This document shows positions 9,258 through 17,546 of a stretch of DNA of 64,000 bases, one piece after another. This DNA is from an uncultured Tenacibaculum sp. (GTDB lineage Bacteria; Bacteroidota; Bacteroidia; Flavobacteriales; Flavobacteriaceae): positions 1 through 64,000 of the forward strand of contig CAKZVD010000059.1 in the NCBI GenBank assembly GCA_937922085.1, read 5' to 3'. Each line of letters begins with the position of its first letter. The first letter of the stretch is position 1. Under the pieces are notes generated by a model, which saw nothing but the letters and a program-made list of their open reading frames with translations, did not search any database and was not told the DNA's origin. A program made the translations under genes and the position numbers.

Positions 9258-10543
9258 TTATACCCTAAAAGAAATAGTTCAGAAATACAAGTATCATTAT
9301 ACGTCGTTCCTCTATAAACTTCTAAAATGGTAATGGTTATTTTTCTCATTTTAAAAATAGCTTCACCATAATCACCTATTATAGCACTTAAATGATAAAA
9401 ATTTCGAGAATTTATTTGTTCATATTTTTTATCTTCAAATGTAAATTCTTTATTAATTACTTTCGTTTTTTCTTTATCATAATAATCAACATAATCTATT
9501 TTCACTTTTATCTTTTTTAAACGATTATTTTTCTTAAAAACCTCTGCATTTTTAGAATACCCATTTATTAAACAAATAGCCGCTAAATTATAATTATCAA
9601 ATTCTATTTCAATCTTCTCTCCTATTCCAGCTCCTTTTTTACCTTCTGCCCATGCAGTATTAAAATTAGTGTCAAATAAATTTTCCTTCCCATAATCTCC
9701 TTTCAATTTAGAAGAAACTTTCACTTTTTTTATATGCTTTTCAGGTATCTTATGTTTTAATACATATTCTGAAAATTTTTCAGATTTATTTTCATAGGAA
9801 ATATACAAAGGGAGTGCATTTTTTAAATCAAAATTATTTTTAGTTAAATTATAAATTCCTTTATTCTTTGATAAAGAAAGCCCTTTAACATTCACCTTTC
9901 CTCCATGAGCTATAATTTTAGAAGCATCTACCTCTATATTCATTGATTCTACTGAGCCATTCCCCCATTTATGTGCGGGGGTAAAATCATAAATGAATTT
10001 TCTTTCATCATAATTTTCAAAAAAACTTTTACTTGTTGCCCAATCTATAAAACTATTCTTAACCTTATAACTAACTGCTAATTGTATTATTTCTTCTTTT
10101 TCTATAGAGAATTCTACCACATACCATCTTCTTTTTACAGAAACCTCATTCTCTTTAAAGTCTTTAACTTCTGATTTAAATTCTGAAAGATCTGTTTGAC
10201 TTTTTAAAGGCAAGGCATTTTCATTCATGCTAAACTTAATATCAATCAAAAAATCTTCTCCTTCTTCTCCCCAGTGAGAGTTTGCAAGTAATTCTATAGG
10301 AAAACCATATGTGATTCCTTTTTTATAGGAACTTTTATTTTCAAGAATATAATTTACAGTTACTAAACTATAATCTCCATCTAATTTAATTTTAAGATTT
10401 TCCTTAATCAATTTAATATCTGCGTATTTCATTAAAACAATATCTCCTGTTTTATAAAATACAGATCCATCTATAGGGCCACCATTTGCAAAAGTTTTAA
10501 GAATGATACTTAAAAATAGTAACGTAAAAAGCTTTTTCATCAT
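9254..10543 (-). CDS. Exported DUF4424-like protein with NADase-type glycan-binding (discoidin-like) domain
   Basis: 429-aa exported protein. After a signal peptide (KKLFTLLFLSIILKTFA), residues ~20-250 match the DUF4424 pattern: an N-terminal GD.VLMKYADIKLIKENLKIKL strand pair, a VNYILENKSS strand and a FPIELL turn. Residues ~275-415 look like the discoidin-fold NADase-type glycan-binding domain, with NLFDTNFNTAWAEGKKGAGIGE, then LINGYSKNAEVFKKNNRLKKI. Together this suggests a periplasmic or surface glycan-binding protein. A TATGTTTG -7 element lies 23-30 nt upstream, and the downstream partner overlaps by 4 bp. Functional role unknown. Confidence 0.72.
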   Translation of the reverse strand: MMKKLFTLLFLSIILKTFANGGPIDGSVFYKTGDIVLMKYADIKLIKENLKIKLDGDYSLVTVNYILENKSSYKKGITYGFPIELLANSHWGEEGEDFLIDIKFSMNENALPLKSQTDLSEFKSEVKDFKENEVSVKRRWYVVEFSIEKEEIIQLAVSYKVKNSFIDWATSKSFFENYDERKFIYDFTPAHKWGNGSVESMNIEVDASKIIAHGGKVNVKGLSLSKNKGIYNLTKNNFDLKNALPLYISYENKSEKFSEYVLKHKIPEKHIKKVKVSSKLKGDYGKENLFDTNFNTAWAEGKKGAGIGEKIEIEFDNYNLAAICLINGYSKNAEVFKKNNRLKKIKVKIDYVDYYDKEKTKVINKEFTFEDKKYEQINSRNFYHLSAIIGDYGEAIFKMRKITITILEVYRGTTYNDTCISELFLLGYK

Positions 10544-10565
10544 TTTTAAATAGTTGTTATAATTA

Positions 10566-10573
10566 CAAACATA
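10566..10573 (-). promoter_or_regulatory. Bacteroidetes -7 element (TATGTTTG, minus strand)
   Basis: TAnnTTTG match 23 nt before the ATG at 10543. It gives the DUF4424 pair a promoter separate from the GbsR cluster that ends at 10579. Confidence 0.5.
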
Positions 10574-10578
10574 AAAAA

Positions 10579-11286
10579 CTATAATTTATTCTTTCCTTCT
10601 ACCGAAATTTCTGAGCCTTCTAATAACATAATTGAAGTTGGTGTTACCTCTCTCAAAAATTCAAAATTGGTTCCATAAGTTGCTTTAAAATCTATTTCAA
10701 TGTTTGAGTTTATTACTGGGTAATATTCCCATTTAGGGTGTCTTACCTCATACTCTGTCGTTTTTGTAGCTGTCTCTTTTGCATAGCCCCAATAATGTTC
10801 AGAAATAAATTCTATTACTGAGTTTTCTTCTATACTCATAGGTTTGTTCTCTGCTTCTACTTCAATTAAGTTCCATTTTTTATTCTTTTTCCATTGATAA
10901 CCAACTTTTAAATTTTCTTCTCCAATTTCCCAAGAGTGCTTCATTGGTAATGTTTCATAATTTTCATTGTAAATGGTATTGGCTATAAAAGTAATTGCTG
11001 GTTTTGGTACAATCTCTTTAATAAAAACGACTCCACGTTTTACTTCTCCATTTACAGTTCGCTTAACATAAAATCGAAGATTTACCTCTTCAAAGTTAAT
11101 ATGAAATGGTACTTTAAACCCTAATAATTTTGTGTTTTTAAACATAAAACCTACCACACTTACATAACATTTACCTTCAAAAAAATCGAGTTCTGTACCA
11201 TAAGGAACATACTGTTTTAATACCTCCGGATCTATCTCATAGTTTACCATGATTAATTTTCTCCATGCTGCTTTTAAAAAACTCAT
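10579..11286 (-). CDS. DUF2071 (YqjF-family) protein
   Basis: 235 aa, full-length match to the DUF2071/YqjF family. It opens with the signature FLKAAWRKLIMVNYEIDPEVLKQYVPYGTELD, continues with CYVSVVGFMFKNTKLLGFKVPFHINFEEVNLRFYVKR, and ends in a hydrophobic strand region. Members are soluble, about 230-250 aa, with an acetoacetate-decarboxylase-like fold by family knowledge; no reaction is established. It is the last gene of the GbsR cluster and overlaps the upstream ICMT-DCC gene by 4 bp, so the two are coupled. In many bacteria DUF2071 genes sit with DCC and SRPBCC genes, as here. Confidence 0.88.
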   Translation of the reverse strand: MSFLKAAWRKLIMVNYEIDPEVLKQYVPYGTELDFFEGKCYVSVVGFMFKNTKLLGFKVPFHINFEEVNLRFYVKRTVNGEVKRGVVFIKEIVPKPAITFIANTIYNENYETLPMKHSWEIGEENLKVGYQWKKNKKWNLIEVEAENKPMSIEENSVIEFISEHYWGYAKETATKTTEYEVRHPKWEYYPVINSNIEIDFKATYGTNFEFLREVTPTSIMLLEGSEISVEGKNKL

Positions 11287-12554
11287 ATTTCTTTTTTATT
11301 TATTTTACATGTAATATTCTCAGAATCTTCAGAAAATCCTAATGCATCTACAATTGCTTGTAAAATGAAACTAATTACAGGAAATCGCATAAACCAACCT
11401 ATACTTGCATATCCTAAATGAATATGCTCTAATGCATGTGCTATAGCCTTTACACTTTTATACTCTTCTCCTGAAGTATGTATATAAGTTACTTGTGTTA
11501 ATTCTTTTCCTGTATAATTCTCTGAATACTTTATATTTAAATTGATGCTACCTTGTTTTTCAAACCATTCTTTAATTCCTTCACACTGGTTACAATCTTT
11601 TTTAAAATAGATAATTCCTTCTGGAAACGTTTTAGGTTTCCATTGAAAATACCAACTAGGTACATTTTTTTTATAGGTATTCCACTTACTCCCAAAACGT
11701 TCTTTCATATCTTCATATTCTTGTCCGTTAGAAACACCTATTGTATAAGCAATAGATATTAAAACTCCTGATAGTAATAAATAAGATTCATGGTATATAG
11801 AAAGCGGAATAAACAATATTGTAAACGACCATTGAATCGGATTTTTTATATAGGCATACACACCTGTTGTTACTAATAGTTTTGTTTTATCGTACGGAAA
11901 AGGGGTTCCATTTCCTTTCTCTACCAAATCAATTACTCCCATAAATGAAGGAAAAGCTATAATACATATAATTTGAAACCATAACATTGAAAAACTACTA
12001 AATTCAAAAGTACCTGTTTCATATATTTTTATGCTAAAAGGAACTACAATGGTTAAAAATAATGACATCGTTGCTACTTGTAACAAAGCTCTTATAGCTA
12101 ACTGTTTTTTTTCATAACTAAATTTCCCCCATAGATAACTAGGTAAAAAAACAAGTAGAATTAATAGAAACTCTCCTATCACCCAATTTGAATTCAATTT
12201 TAATATTTCAACCTTTTCTATATATGGCATTGCTAATAAATCAATCCAAAGTAACGACGCTAATAATATCAATAGATATTTTCCTTTAAAAATGTAAAAA
12301 GGAAGCAACCAAAAAAACAACCAAATAAAGAGAATATCATATGGCATTTTTATACTATTTATTTCTTTAAAGTGCCATAAATCAAGTTTTACACAGTAGT
12401 AGTTACCTATTGGTAGTGAAAACAACATCCAAATAAAACTATAAAACAACCCCCAATTCAATTTCTCAGATTGTTTTTGTTTTAGAAAAAAAGCTGTGAG
12501 TAACACAAATATAATTGCGACTAAAACAGTTCGTATTTGAGGCATTGTAATCAT
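11283..12554 (-). CDS. ICMT/PEMT-like membrane methyltransferase fused to a DCC (DUF393) domain
   Basis: 423-aa membrane protein with two parts. Residues 1-300 have about eight to nine hydrophobic segments and end in an isoprenylcysteine/phospholipid-methyltransferase-like block: LLVTTGVYAYIKNPIQW, then EYEDMKERFGSKWNTYKKNVPSWY. Residues ~312-415 are a DCC thiol-oxidoreductase-like domain (GIIYFKKDCNQCEGIKEWF, then IHLGYASIGWFMRFPVISFILQAIVDALG) with a CNQC motif. The fusion suggests lipid or isoprenoid modification linked to a thiol redox step, but this is inference. It abuts the upstream SRPBCC gene with no gap and overlaps DUF2071 downstream. Confidence 0.75.
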   Translation of the reverse strand: MITMPQIRTVLVAIIFVLLTAFFLKQKQSEKLNWGLFYSFIWMLFSLPIGNYYCVKLDLWHFKEINSIKMPYDILFIWLFFWLLPFYIFKGKYLLILLASLLWIDLLAMPYIEKVEILKLNSNWVIGEFLLILLVFLPSYLWGKFSYEKKQLAIRALLQVATMSLFLTIVVPFSIKIYETGTFEFSSFSMLWFQIICIIAFPSFMGVIDLVEKGNGTPFPYDKTKLLVTTGVYAYIKNPIQWSFTILFIPLSIYHESYLLLSGVLISIAYTIGVSNGQEYEDMKERFGSKWNTYKKNVPSWYFQWKPKTFPEGIIYFKKDCNQCEGIKEWFEKQGSINLNIKYSENYTGKELTQVTYIHTSGEEYKSVKAIAHALEHIHLGYASIGWFMRFPVISFILQAIVDALGFSEDSENITCKINKKEI

Positions 12555-13424
12555 TTATTTTACAGTAAAATAAGATTGTATTAAATGTTCATTCATTAAA
12601 TTAATAGCATATTTTTCAAAAGCTTCAAAATACCAAGAAGGTCCTAAATCACAAACAAAATCTGTTGTCCAAACTACTTCTTTTATTCCTGCTCTTTCTC
12701 TTACTTCAACTTTAATTTCTTTATAGGTTAACCAATGATTTATATGCGTATTATCACTTTTAATTTTAAAATAGATCGTGTTTTCTGTTCGTTCTTTTAT
12801 CTCTAAAACTAACTGTCCAACTCCTTTTGTAGAAGACTTAAAATCAATTGTTCTAGTATCACCAATAGCTAATCCTTCTCCTTTACTATGTATCGGTTTT
12901 GGAAATCCAATTTTGAAAAAGGTAGGTAGTTTACTTAAAAAATCAGGATGTTTATTTAATGTCGAAATATTTAATTTAGTATCTATTTGTTTAACTGTTT
13001 CTATTGAATGTGTTTTTTCTTCACCCACATAATCTAAAGGATTAAACAATACAAGAAATAAAGGTATTGTAATAAGTGAATACGTTTTATTTTTATCTTT
13101 TTTATCTAAATATTCATAACCCCACACTAAAACAGCTGTTACTGCGTAAAAAAGTGGCGCCATAAATAAAATACAAACAAAACCTTCTCCTAAAAAGATT
13201 CCACTTATTAATAAAAAGATTGTGATTGTTAAAAATGCAACTCCGTACGCAGATTTTGGCTTTTTAGAATATCTAATAATTAATATGGTTATTAATGTAG
13301 GTATTCCAATAAACAATAAAGATGTTTGTTCTAAAGAATTATCTCCTAATAATCGAAATGCAATACTTGCTATTGCAATTACTAATACAATTAAGTATAA
13401 GGTTGCTTTTTTATTCTCTTTCAT
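12555..13424 (-). CDS. Membrane protein with C-terminal SRPBCC-like domain
   Basis: 289 aa. Residues 1-125 hold four hydrophobic segments (starting ATLYLIVLVIAIASIAFRLLG). Residues ~150-285 look like a SRPBCC/polyketide-cyclase ligand-binding domain: FFKIGFPKPIHSKGEGLAIGDTRTI, a strand run VVWTTDFVCDLGPSWYF, and a long C-terminal helix FEKYAINLMNEHLIQSYF. Such domains bind lipids or hydrophobic ligands. The gene overlaps the upstream small membrane protein by 14 bp and directly precedes the ICMT-DCC gene, so it belongs to the same operon. No exact family recognised. Confidence 0.62.
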   Translation of the reverse strand: MKENKKATLYLIVLVIAIASIAFRLLGDNSLEQTSLLFIGIPTLITILIIRYSKKPKSAYGVAFLTITIFLLISGIFLGEGFVCILFMAPLFYAVTAVLVWGYEYLDKKDKNKTYSLITIPLFLVLFNPLDYVGEEKTHSIETVKQIDTKLNISTLNKHPDFLSKLPTFFKIGFPKPIHSKGEGLAIGDTRTIDFKSSTKGVGQLVLEIKERTENTIYFKIKSDNTHINHWLTYKEIKVEVRERAGIKEVVWTTDFVCDLGPSWYFEAFEKYAINLMNEHLIQSYFTVK

Positions 13425-13809
13425 TTTTATTTATTTTATAAATCTGTTCGGTTATATAGGTAAAAAACAATGAAAGAATAATAGGTATTAATACTAAAAC
13501 ATATCCTAGAAAATCTATCTTAAATGGAATCGATTCTGCTACAAAATATAAGACAAAGCATATCACAATATATATACCTACCGAATTAGTATATCTATTT
13601 AATTTTTTAAGATTTACAGTATCCTTTTTTACTATTAAAGGAGATATAATAAGTGCTGCTATTATTTGAAAAGCTCCTAAAAAAATTGCCAACATTGCCG
13701 CATAAAAAAAATATTCTCTTATTAAAGTAAACCCTATTAAAATTAGACTTACAAACAACAACATTACCAATCTATTTAGCCATGTTATAATTAAAATTGT
13801 TTTTTCCAT
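13411..13809 (-). CDS. Four-helix membrane protein, paralogue family in GbsR cluster
   Basis: 132 aa, four hydrophobic segments. It shares a pattern with the 116-aa and 126-aa proteins of the same cluster: NRLVMLLF near the start, LAIFLGAFQIIAALI in helix 2, a YF-rich helix 3, then LIPIILSLFFTYITEQI before a charged tail. All three seem to be copies of one family with no name that I recognise. Its position between the SRPBCC genes points to a shared membrane role. Overlaps the next gene by 14 bp. Confidence 0.65.
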   Translation of the reverse strand: MEKTILIITWLNRLVMLLFVSLILIGFTLIREYFFYAAMLAIFLGAFQIIAALIISPLIVKKDTVNLKKLNRYTNSVGIYIVICFVLYFVAESIPFKIDFLGYVLVLIPIILSLFFTYITEQIYKINKNERE

Positions 13810-13827
13810 TTAGTTTCTTTCAATAAA

Positions 13828-14304
13828 TTATGTATATAAAATCTCTTTCCATTTATCTGTTTCTGCATACTCTTTAATAGTATCGTTTCTCAATTTAAGA
13901 AAACCCTTCATATATTTTTCTAAAAATAGAAAATCTACAAACTTGCCTAAAAAACCTAGTGGTGAATGATACTCTAAAACATCTACCAAAGTAGTTGTAT
14001 TATCTTTATATGAAAAATAGTGTTCATGTTTAAAACTTTTAAAAGCGCCAGATACCATTTTATCTGCAAAATACTCTGACTCTCTACAACCTGTTACTTT
14101 AGAAGTGAAATTTTGATAAACTCCTAAATGTTTTGCTCGCCAAGTAACTGTTTCATTTAATTCTATAAGACCTGTTGTTCTACCCGCTATTGCTTTTTCA
14201 TTGGTTTCTTTTGTTGACTCCTTATGTAACTCTATACTTCTAGAAAGATCAAATACTAGCTTTTTAGCTGCTTTAATTTTTGTAAATAATACGATTGTTG
14301 GCAT
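13828..14304 (-). CDS. SRPBCC-family ligand-binding protein
   Basis: Soluble 158-aa SRPBCC protein of the type often annotated as cell-division-inhibitor/CDP-paratose-epimerase-associated. It begins PTIVLFTKIKAAKKLVFDLSRSIELHKES. The middle contains GLIELNETVTWRAKHLGVYQNFTSKVTG, and it ends in the DFLFLEKYMKGFLKLRNDTIKEYAE helix. I use the ATG at 14304. The ORF-track start at 14364 adds 20 residues that do not fit the family and overlaps the upstream gene. In Flavobacteria this protein typically neighbours a TIGR01777 epimerase, which is the adjacent gene here. Ligand unknown. Confidence 0.82.
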   Translation of the reverse strand: MPTIVLFTKIKAAKKLVFDLSRSIELHKESTKETNEKAIAGRTTGLIELNETVTWRAKHLGVYQNFTSKVTGCRESEYFADKMVSGAFKSFKHEHYFSYKDNTTTLVDVLEYHSPLGFLGKFVDFLFLEKYMKGFLKLRNDTIKEYAETDKWKEILYT

Positions 14305-14357
14305 CTTTTTATTTTTTAAAATGTGAAAATTTATATGAATAGATTTATACCTATCAA

Positions 14358-15257
14358 TTAACATTCCATAGTAAACTCTTTAAACTCTTTTGTATTAAAT
14401 TTAAATCCTAAGCCTAATAGTTTCTCAGGATATACATTTCTACTTTTTAATAATAATTCCGTTTCTGTTCCTATAAAAACTGCTCCTATTTTTAACATCC
14501 ATTTTGGTGCATTTAATCCGAAAGGGATTTTTAACTTCTTTCTCAATTCTTTTTGAAAAGCTTTATTTTTTATTGGGTTGGGTACGCAAACATTATATAT
14601 CCCTTCTTCTTTATCAATTAAAAAATTAATTGCTTTTATATAGTCTTCTTCTGTAATCCAACTTATAAACTGATTTCCCTTTCCTTGCTTTCCTCCTAAA
14701 CCAAATTGTGTCATTCTTTTCATTATAGGAAAGGCTCCTCCTTTATTTCCTAACACTATAGAAGTTCTTGTAATTATTTTCTTTGTTTTTGGTAATTCAT
14801 AATTATTAAAAACTTGTTCCCATTTTTTACACACATCCATAGAAAAATCAATTCCTGTTTCTCCATTATTCTCTGTCATTAATTTCTTTTCTGAATGTCT
14901 GTAAATAGTCGCTGAAGAAGACTGGATAAATACTTTAGGTGGAAAAACTAACTCTTGTACTACCTCACATAATAAAGCGGTACTCTGCAATCTACTCTGA
15001 TAAATTTCTTCTTTGTTCTTTTGAGTGTATTTACAGTTTACTGATTTACCTGTTAAATTAATTAACACATCTGTGTTCTCTAATAAAGTAGACCAATATC
15101 CTTTCGTTTTTCCATCCCATTGTATGTAATTAACGTTTTCTACATTTAACTTTTGCCTCCTTGTTAAAATGTAAATTTGATTCTCTTTTCTTTTCTTATA
15201 AAATTCGGTAAGCAACTCTCCCAAATATCCAGTTCCTCCAGCGATTACTATTTTCAT
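14358..15257 (-). CDS. TIGR01777-family epimerase/NAD(P)-binding SDR protein
   Basis: 299 aa from the ATG at 15257, where the Rossmann strand starts (KIVIAGGTGYLGELLTEFY, a GGxGxxG dinucleotide-binding motif). The track's longer start adds 14 unrelated residues. Later blocks are INLTGKSVNCKYT, QSSSATIYRHSEK, WEQVFN, RTSIVLGNKGGAFPIMKR and the family hallmark FISWITEEDYIKAINFLID. Members are of unknown substrate (YfcH-like). It is co-directional with SRPBCC and DCC genes, a common neighbourhood for this family in marine Bacteroidetes. Confidence 0.87.
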   Translation of the reverse strand: MKIVIAGGTGYLGELLTEFYKKRKENQIYILTRRQKLNVENVNYIQWDGKTKGYWSTLLENTDVLINLTGKSVNCKYTQKNKEEIYQSRLQSTALLCEVVQELVFPPKVFIQSSSATIYRHSEKKLMTENNGETGIDFSMDVCKKWEQVFNNYELPKTKKIITRTSIVLGNKGGAFPIMKRMTQFGLGGKQGKGNQFISWITEEDYIKAINFLIDKEEGIYNVCVPNPIKNKAFQKELRKKLKIPFGLNAPKWMLKIGAVFIGTETELLLKSRNVYPEKLLGLGFKFNTKEFKEFTMEC

Positions 15258-15324
15258 AATTTTGTTATTTAAAACAAGGAAATAAGTTTGCCTTGTCACT
15301 ATTCTTTTAAAATTTCTTTCTTTT

Positions 15325-16143
15325 TTATCCTATTAATAATAGTAATACAATCATTCTATAGGCTACCCATGTATATGATAAATAACTTGGTAACGCTAAC
15401 AATTTTACTCTTCTTTTATGTTCAAAAAACATTAATAATACAACTCCTCCAAATGAGCATAAAATGAATAGTTGAGGTAACCCTATAATTGCATTTAATA
15501 GTAGTATTTGAAATAGACCAATACAACCTATTAACGAAACCGTCATTAAATTCCCTATATAATTTATACTTCTTTTGATGCCTTTTTGAACTAAAAACAT
15601 TCCTTGAAAAGCAATTTGACCAGCCGCAATCATCAATTCAATTTTAAAATTAGCAATTGGCATACTCGTTATTAAGCTTGAAAAATTGAATAGCGTATAA
15701 GCAGTAACTAACACAGAAAAAAAAATAAATAAAAACCTATATTTAATATTAAAACTAGGATTACATTCCAACACATTCACTTCTTTCTTTTCTGATGGAA
15801 TAATTACTTTTCTATTGTATGAAACAAATGAATACAACTTTTTAAGACCAAAATATACGAATGACGTCTTCCCTATTTTTTCAACTACCGGAAAAGAGTT
15901 CCCTATCACTTTTAGTAAGCTATCTATACCATAAATTACATTTTCATTTTTAGTATCTACTAAAGCTATTTCATTCGTTGCTCTTTTTACATCTATAAAT
16001 TTCAACTCCTTTTTAGTCAGGTTTTCAAATGGTTTTCTTCCATTTCTATCTAACATCTCTGTTTTTATAAAGCCATTCGTATAAAAATTACACAACGGAC
16101 ATTCGGTATCGTATAGTAAAGTATGATTGTTAAGTGTGTTCAT
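15325..16143 (-). CDS. DCC-family (DUF393) protein with C-terminal membrane domain
   Basis: 272 aa. Residues ~8-115 are a DCC thiol-oxidoreductase-like domain with the family opening LLYDTECPLCNFYTNGFIK (CPLC motif), a conserved IYGIDSLLKVIG strand-helix, and FGLKKLYSFVSYNRKVI at the end. Residues ~130-272 have about five hydrophobic segments. This is the second DCC protein of the cluster; the other is fused to a methyltransferase domain. DCC proteins are predicted thiol-disulfide oxidoreductases, but none has a well-defined partner here. A 67-nt gap before the downstream epimerase gene contains a 6-bp inverted repeat. Confidence 0.8.
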   Translation of the reverse strand: MNTLNNHTLLYDTECPLCNFYTNGFIKTEMLDRNGRKPFENLTKKELKFIDVKRATNEIALVDTKNENVIYGIDSLLKVIGNSFPVVEKIGKTSFVYFGLKKLYSFVSYNRKVIIPSEKKEVNVLECNPSFNIKYRFLFIFFSVLVTAYTLFNFSSLITSMPIANFKIELMIAAGQIAFQGMFLVQKGIKRSINYIGNLMTVSLIGCIGLFQILLLNAIIGLPQLFILCSFGGVVLLMFFEHKRRVKLLALPSYLSYTWVAYRMIVLLLLIG

Positions 16144-16173
16144 AATTTCTTTAATTTTCTTTTATACTTTAAT

Positions 16174-17052
16174 TTATTTCTTTGCAGAAACGATATAGTA
16201 TCCAAAATCTTGTAAGCATAAACTCGTTAATAGTGCATAATATGAACCCTTCATATTATCTATGCTTTCTTTTTTTAAAGGTTCATTTTTAAACCACTTT
16301 TTTAAAATAAATCCACAAATCATAAATGGAACATGTAAAACAGAAGGAGCTACACGGTACCAAATATTTTTTATTACCACCTCTTTAAATCCAACTTCTT
16401 CTAACTCTTTTTTTACCCTTTTAATATTACCTAGCCTTTCTAAACTCCAACATTTAGATAAACCTTTATGCACTTTTTTAGATAAGAAATTCATCTTTCC
16501 TTCTTCTGTTTTACAGAAAGCATCTGCTATAATTAATTTAGAATTAGGATTTAAAATTCTATATGCTTCTTCTAAGGTTTCTTTTGAACATCCTGAATGA
16601 CAAAAACTTTCAATAGCCATTGCTCCATCAAATTTATTTTCAGAAAACTGTGTATTTCTATAATCTCTATTTTTTATAATTGCTCTCTTATTATTTATAA
16701 ACTTATTTCCTTCTTTCTCTTGAAATGTAGAAAGAGTGCAACCAGTGATTGATAAATCAGGAAATTTATTTACTCCATACCTCATCGTTCCTCCAATACC
16801 GCAACCAAGATCTATAATATGTGCTTTCTTATTTTTAATTTCTAACATTGAAAACAACTGATTATTCATTTCATTTAACATCGTATCCCTTTTAAAAGGA
16901 TTCGTTTTAAATGGAATATAATAACCAAAATGCATGTTTAAATCTTTGCTCCATAATTGATAATCTTCTGTTGCTTCATTATAAAGTTGCATCACTCCTT
17001 CTTCATTTGTTTTCTCTTTAATGTCTTTTCGTAGTTTTAAAACTGTTTCCAT
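16174..17052 (-). CDS. Class I SAM-dependent methyltransferase
   Basis: 292 aa with a clear Rossmann methyltransferase core. Motif I is HIIDLGCGIGGTMRYG (about residues 77-92). Further motifs are AIIKNRDYRN, FDGAMAIESFCHSG, and the post-I segment LEEAYRILNPNSKLIIADAF. The layout, including a Gly-rich motif I and a helper helix before it, resembles tocopherol- or sterol-type small-molecule methyltransferases. The C-terminal part contains a hydrophobic stretch (VLHVPFMICGFILKKWF), suggesting membrane contact and a lipid-like substrate (inference). A palindrome shared with two other genes of the cluster lies 25-42 nt upstream of the start, suggesting direct control by the GbsR-type regulator. 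Confidence 0.82.
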   Translation of the reverse strand: METVLKLRKDIKEKTNEEGVMQLYNEATEDYQLWSKDLNMHFGYYIPFKTNPFKRDTMLNEMNNQLFSMLEIKNKKAHIIDLGCGIGGTMRYGVNKFPDLSITGCTLSTFQEKEGNKFINNKRAIIKNRDYRNTQFSENKFDGAMAIESFCHSGCSKETLEEAYRILNPNSKLIIADAFCKTEEGKMNFLSKKVHKGLSKCWSLERLGNIKRVKKELEEVGFKEVVIKNIWYRVAPSVLHVPFMICGFILKKWFKNEPLKKESIDNMKGSYYALLTSLCLQDFGYYIVSAKK

Positions 17053-17076
17053 ACTTTTAAGCTTTAAATTTTAAAT

Positions 17077-17094
17077 TTTCAGAAATTTTTGAAA
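17077..17094. promoter_or_regulatory. Candidate GbsR-type operator, site 1
   Basis: TTTCAGAAATTTTTGAAA, an 18-bp near-palindrome 25 nt before the methyltransferase start at 17052. It is one of three copies of the same motif in this cluster. Confidence 0.6.
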
Positions 17095-17114
17095 GTTTGT
17101 TTTTAAATTTTTTT

Positions 17115-17465
17115 TTACTCTTCTAATTTTAATTTTTCTAAATAAAAAGTGAAACTAAAGGCTAAAACTAATGGAAGACCCAAAAAAATCACTTCTCTTA
17201 AAAAATCGATTCTACTACTATTTCCTAAAGAATATCGCCAAAAAATAAAATAAAGAGCCAGTAATGTTAAGTAACTTAAAACAAACGTCTTTTCTTCTTT
17301 ATTTAGTTCTCTCCATTTTAAAAGCTCTGTTAAGCAAGACAATGATTGAAATAAACCTAGAGGAATAGCTAACAAGGCTGCAAATACTAAAAATTCGCGA
17401 TTAAAGATTCCTACAAGTAATAACAAAGAAAAGAGTATCATTAAAAATCTATTTATATATTTCAT
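17115..17465 (-). CDS. Four-helix membrane protein, paralogue family in GbsR cluster
   Basis: 116 aa, four hydrophobic segments. Shared family pattern: NRFLMILFSLLLL at the start, LLAIPLGLFQSLSCL in helix 2, YLTLLALYFIFWRYS in helix 3, and a VLAFSFTFYLEKL end. It is a paralogue of the 126-aa and 132-aa proteins in the cluster. A copy of the 18-bp palindrome sits 3 nt before the start codon, so a bound regulator would cover the leader. No known name. Confidence 0.62.
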   Translation of the reverse strand: MKYINRFLMILFSLLLLVGIFNREFLVFAALLAIPLGLFQSLSCLTELLKWRELNKEEKTFVLSYLTLLALYFIFWRYSLGNSSRIDFLREVIFLGLPLVLAFSFTFYLEKLKLEE

Positions 17466-17467
17466 AT

Positions 17468-17485
17468 TTTCAGAAATTATTGAAA
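17468..17485. promoter_or_regulatory. Candidate GbsR-type operator, site 2
   Basis: TTTCAGAAATTATTGAAA, followed by GTTTA. It directly precedes the start codon of the 116-aa membrane protein (17465). Same 18-bp length as sites 1 and 3. Confidence 0.6.
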
Positions 17486-17546
17486 GTTTATATCTGTTTT
17501 TTAATCTAGCATTGATATAATTTAATTGACAAAAAAAATCGATTAT

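Noticed and set aside
15274-15296. ACAAGG...CCTTGT inverted repeat between the DCC and epimerase genes
   Set aside because: Only 6 bp with an 11-nt spacer and no second copy; not listed as an operator.
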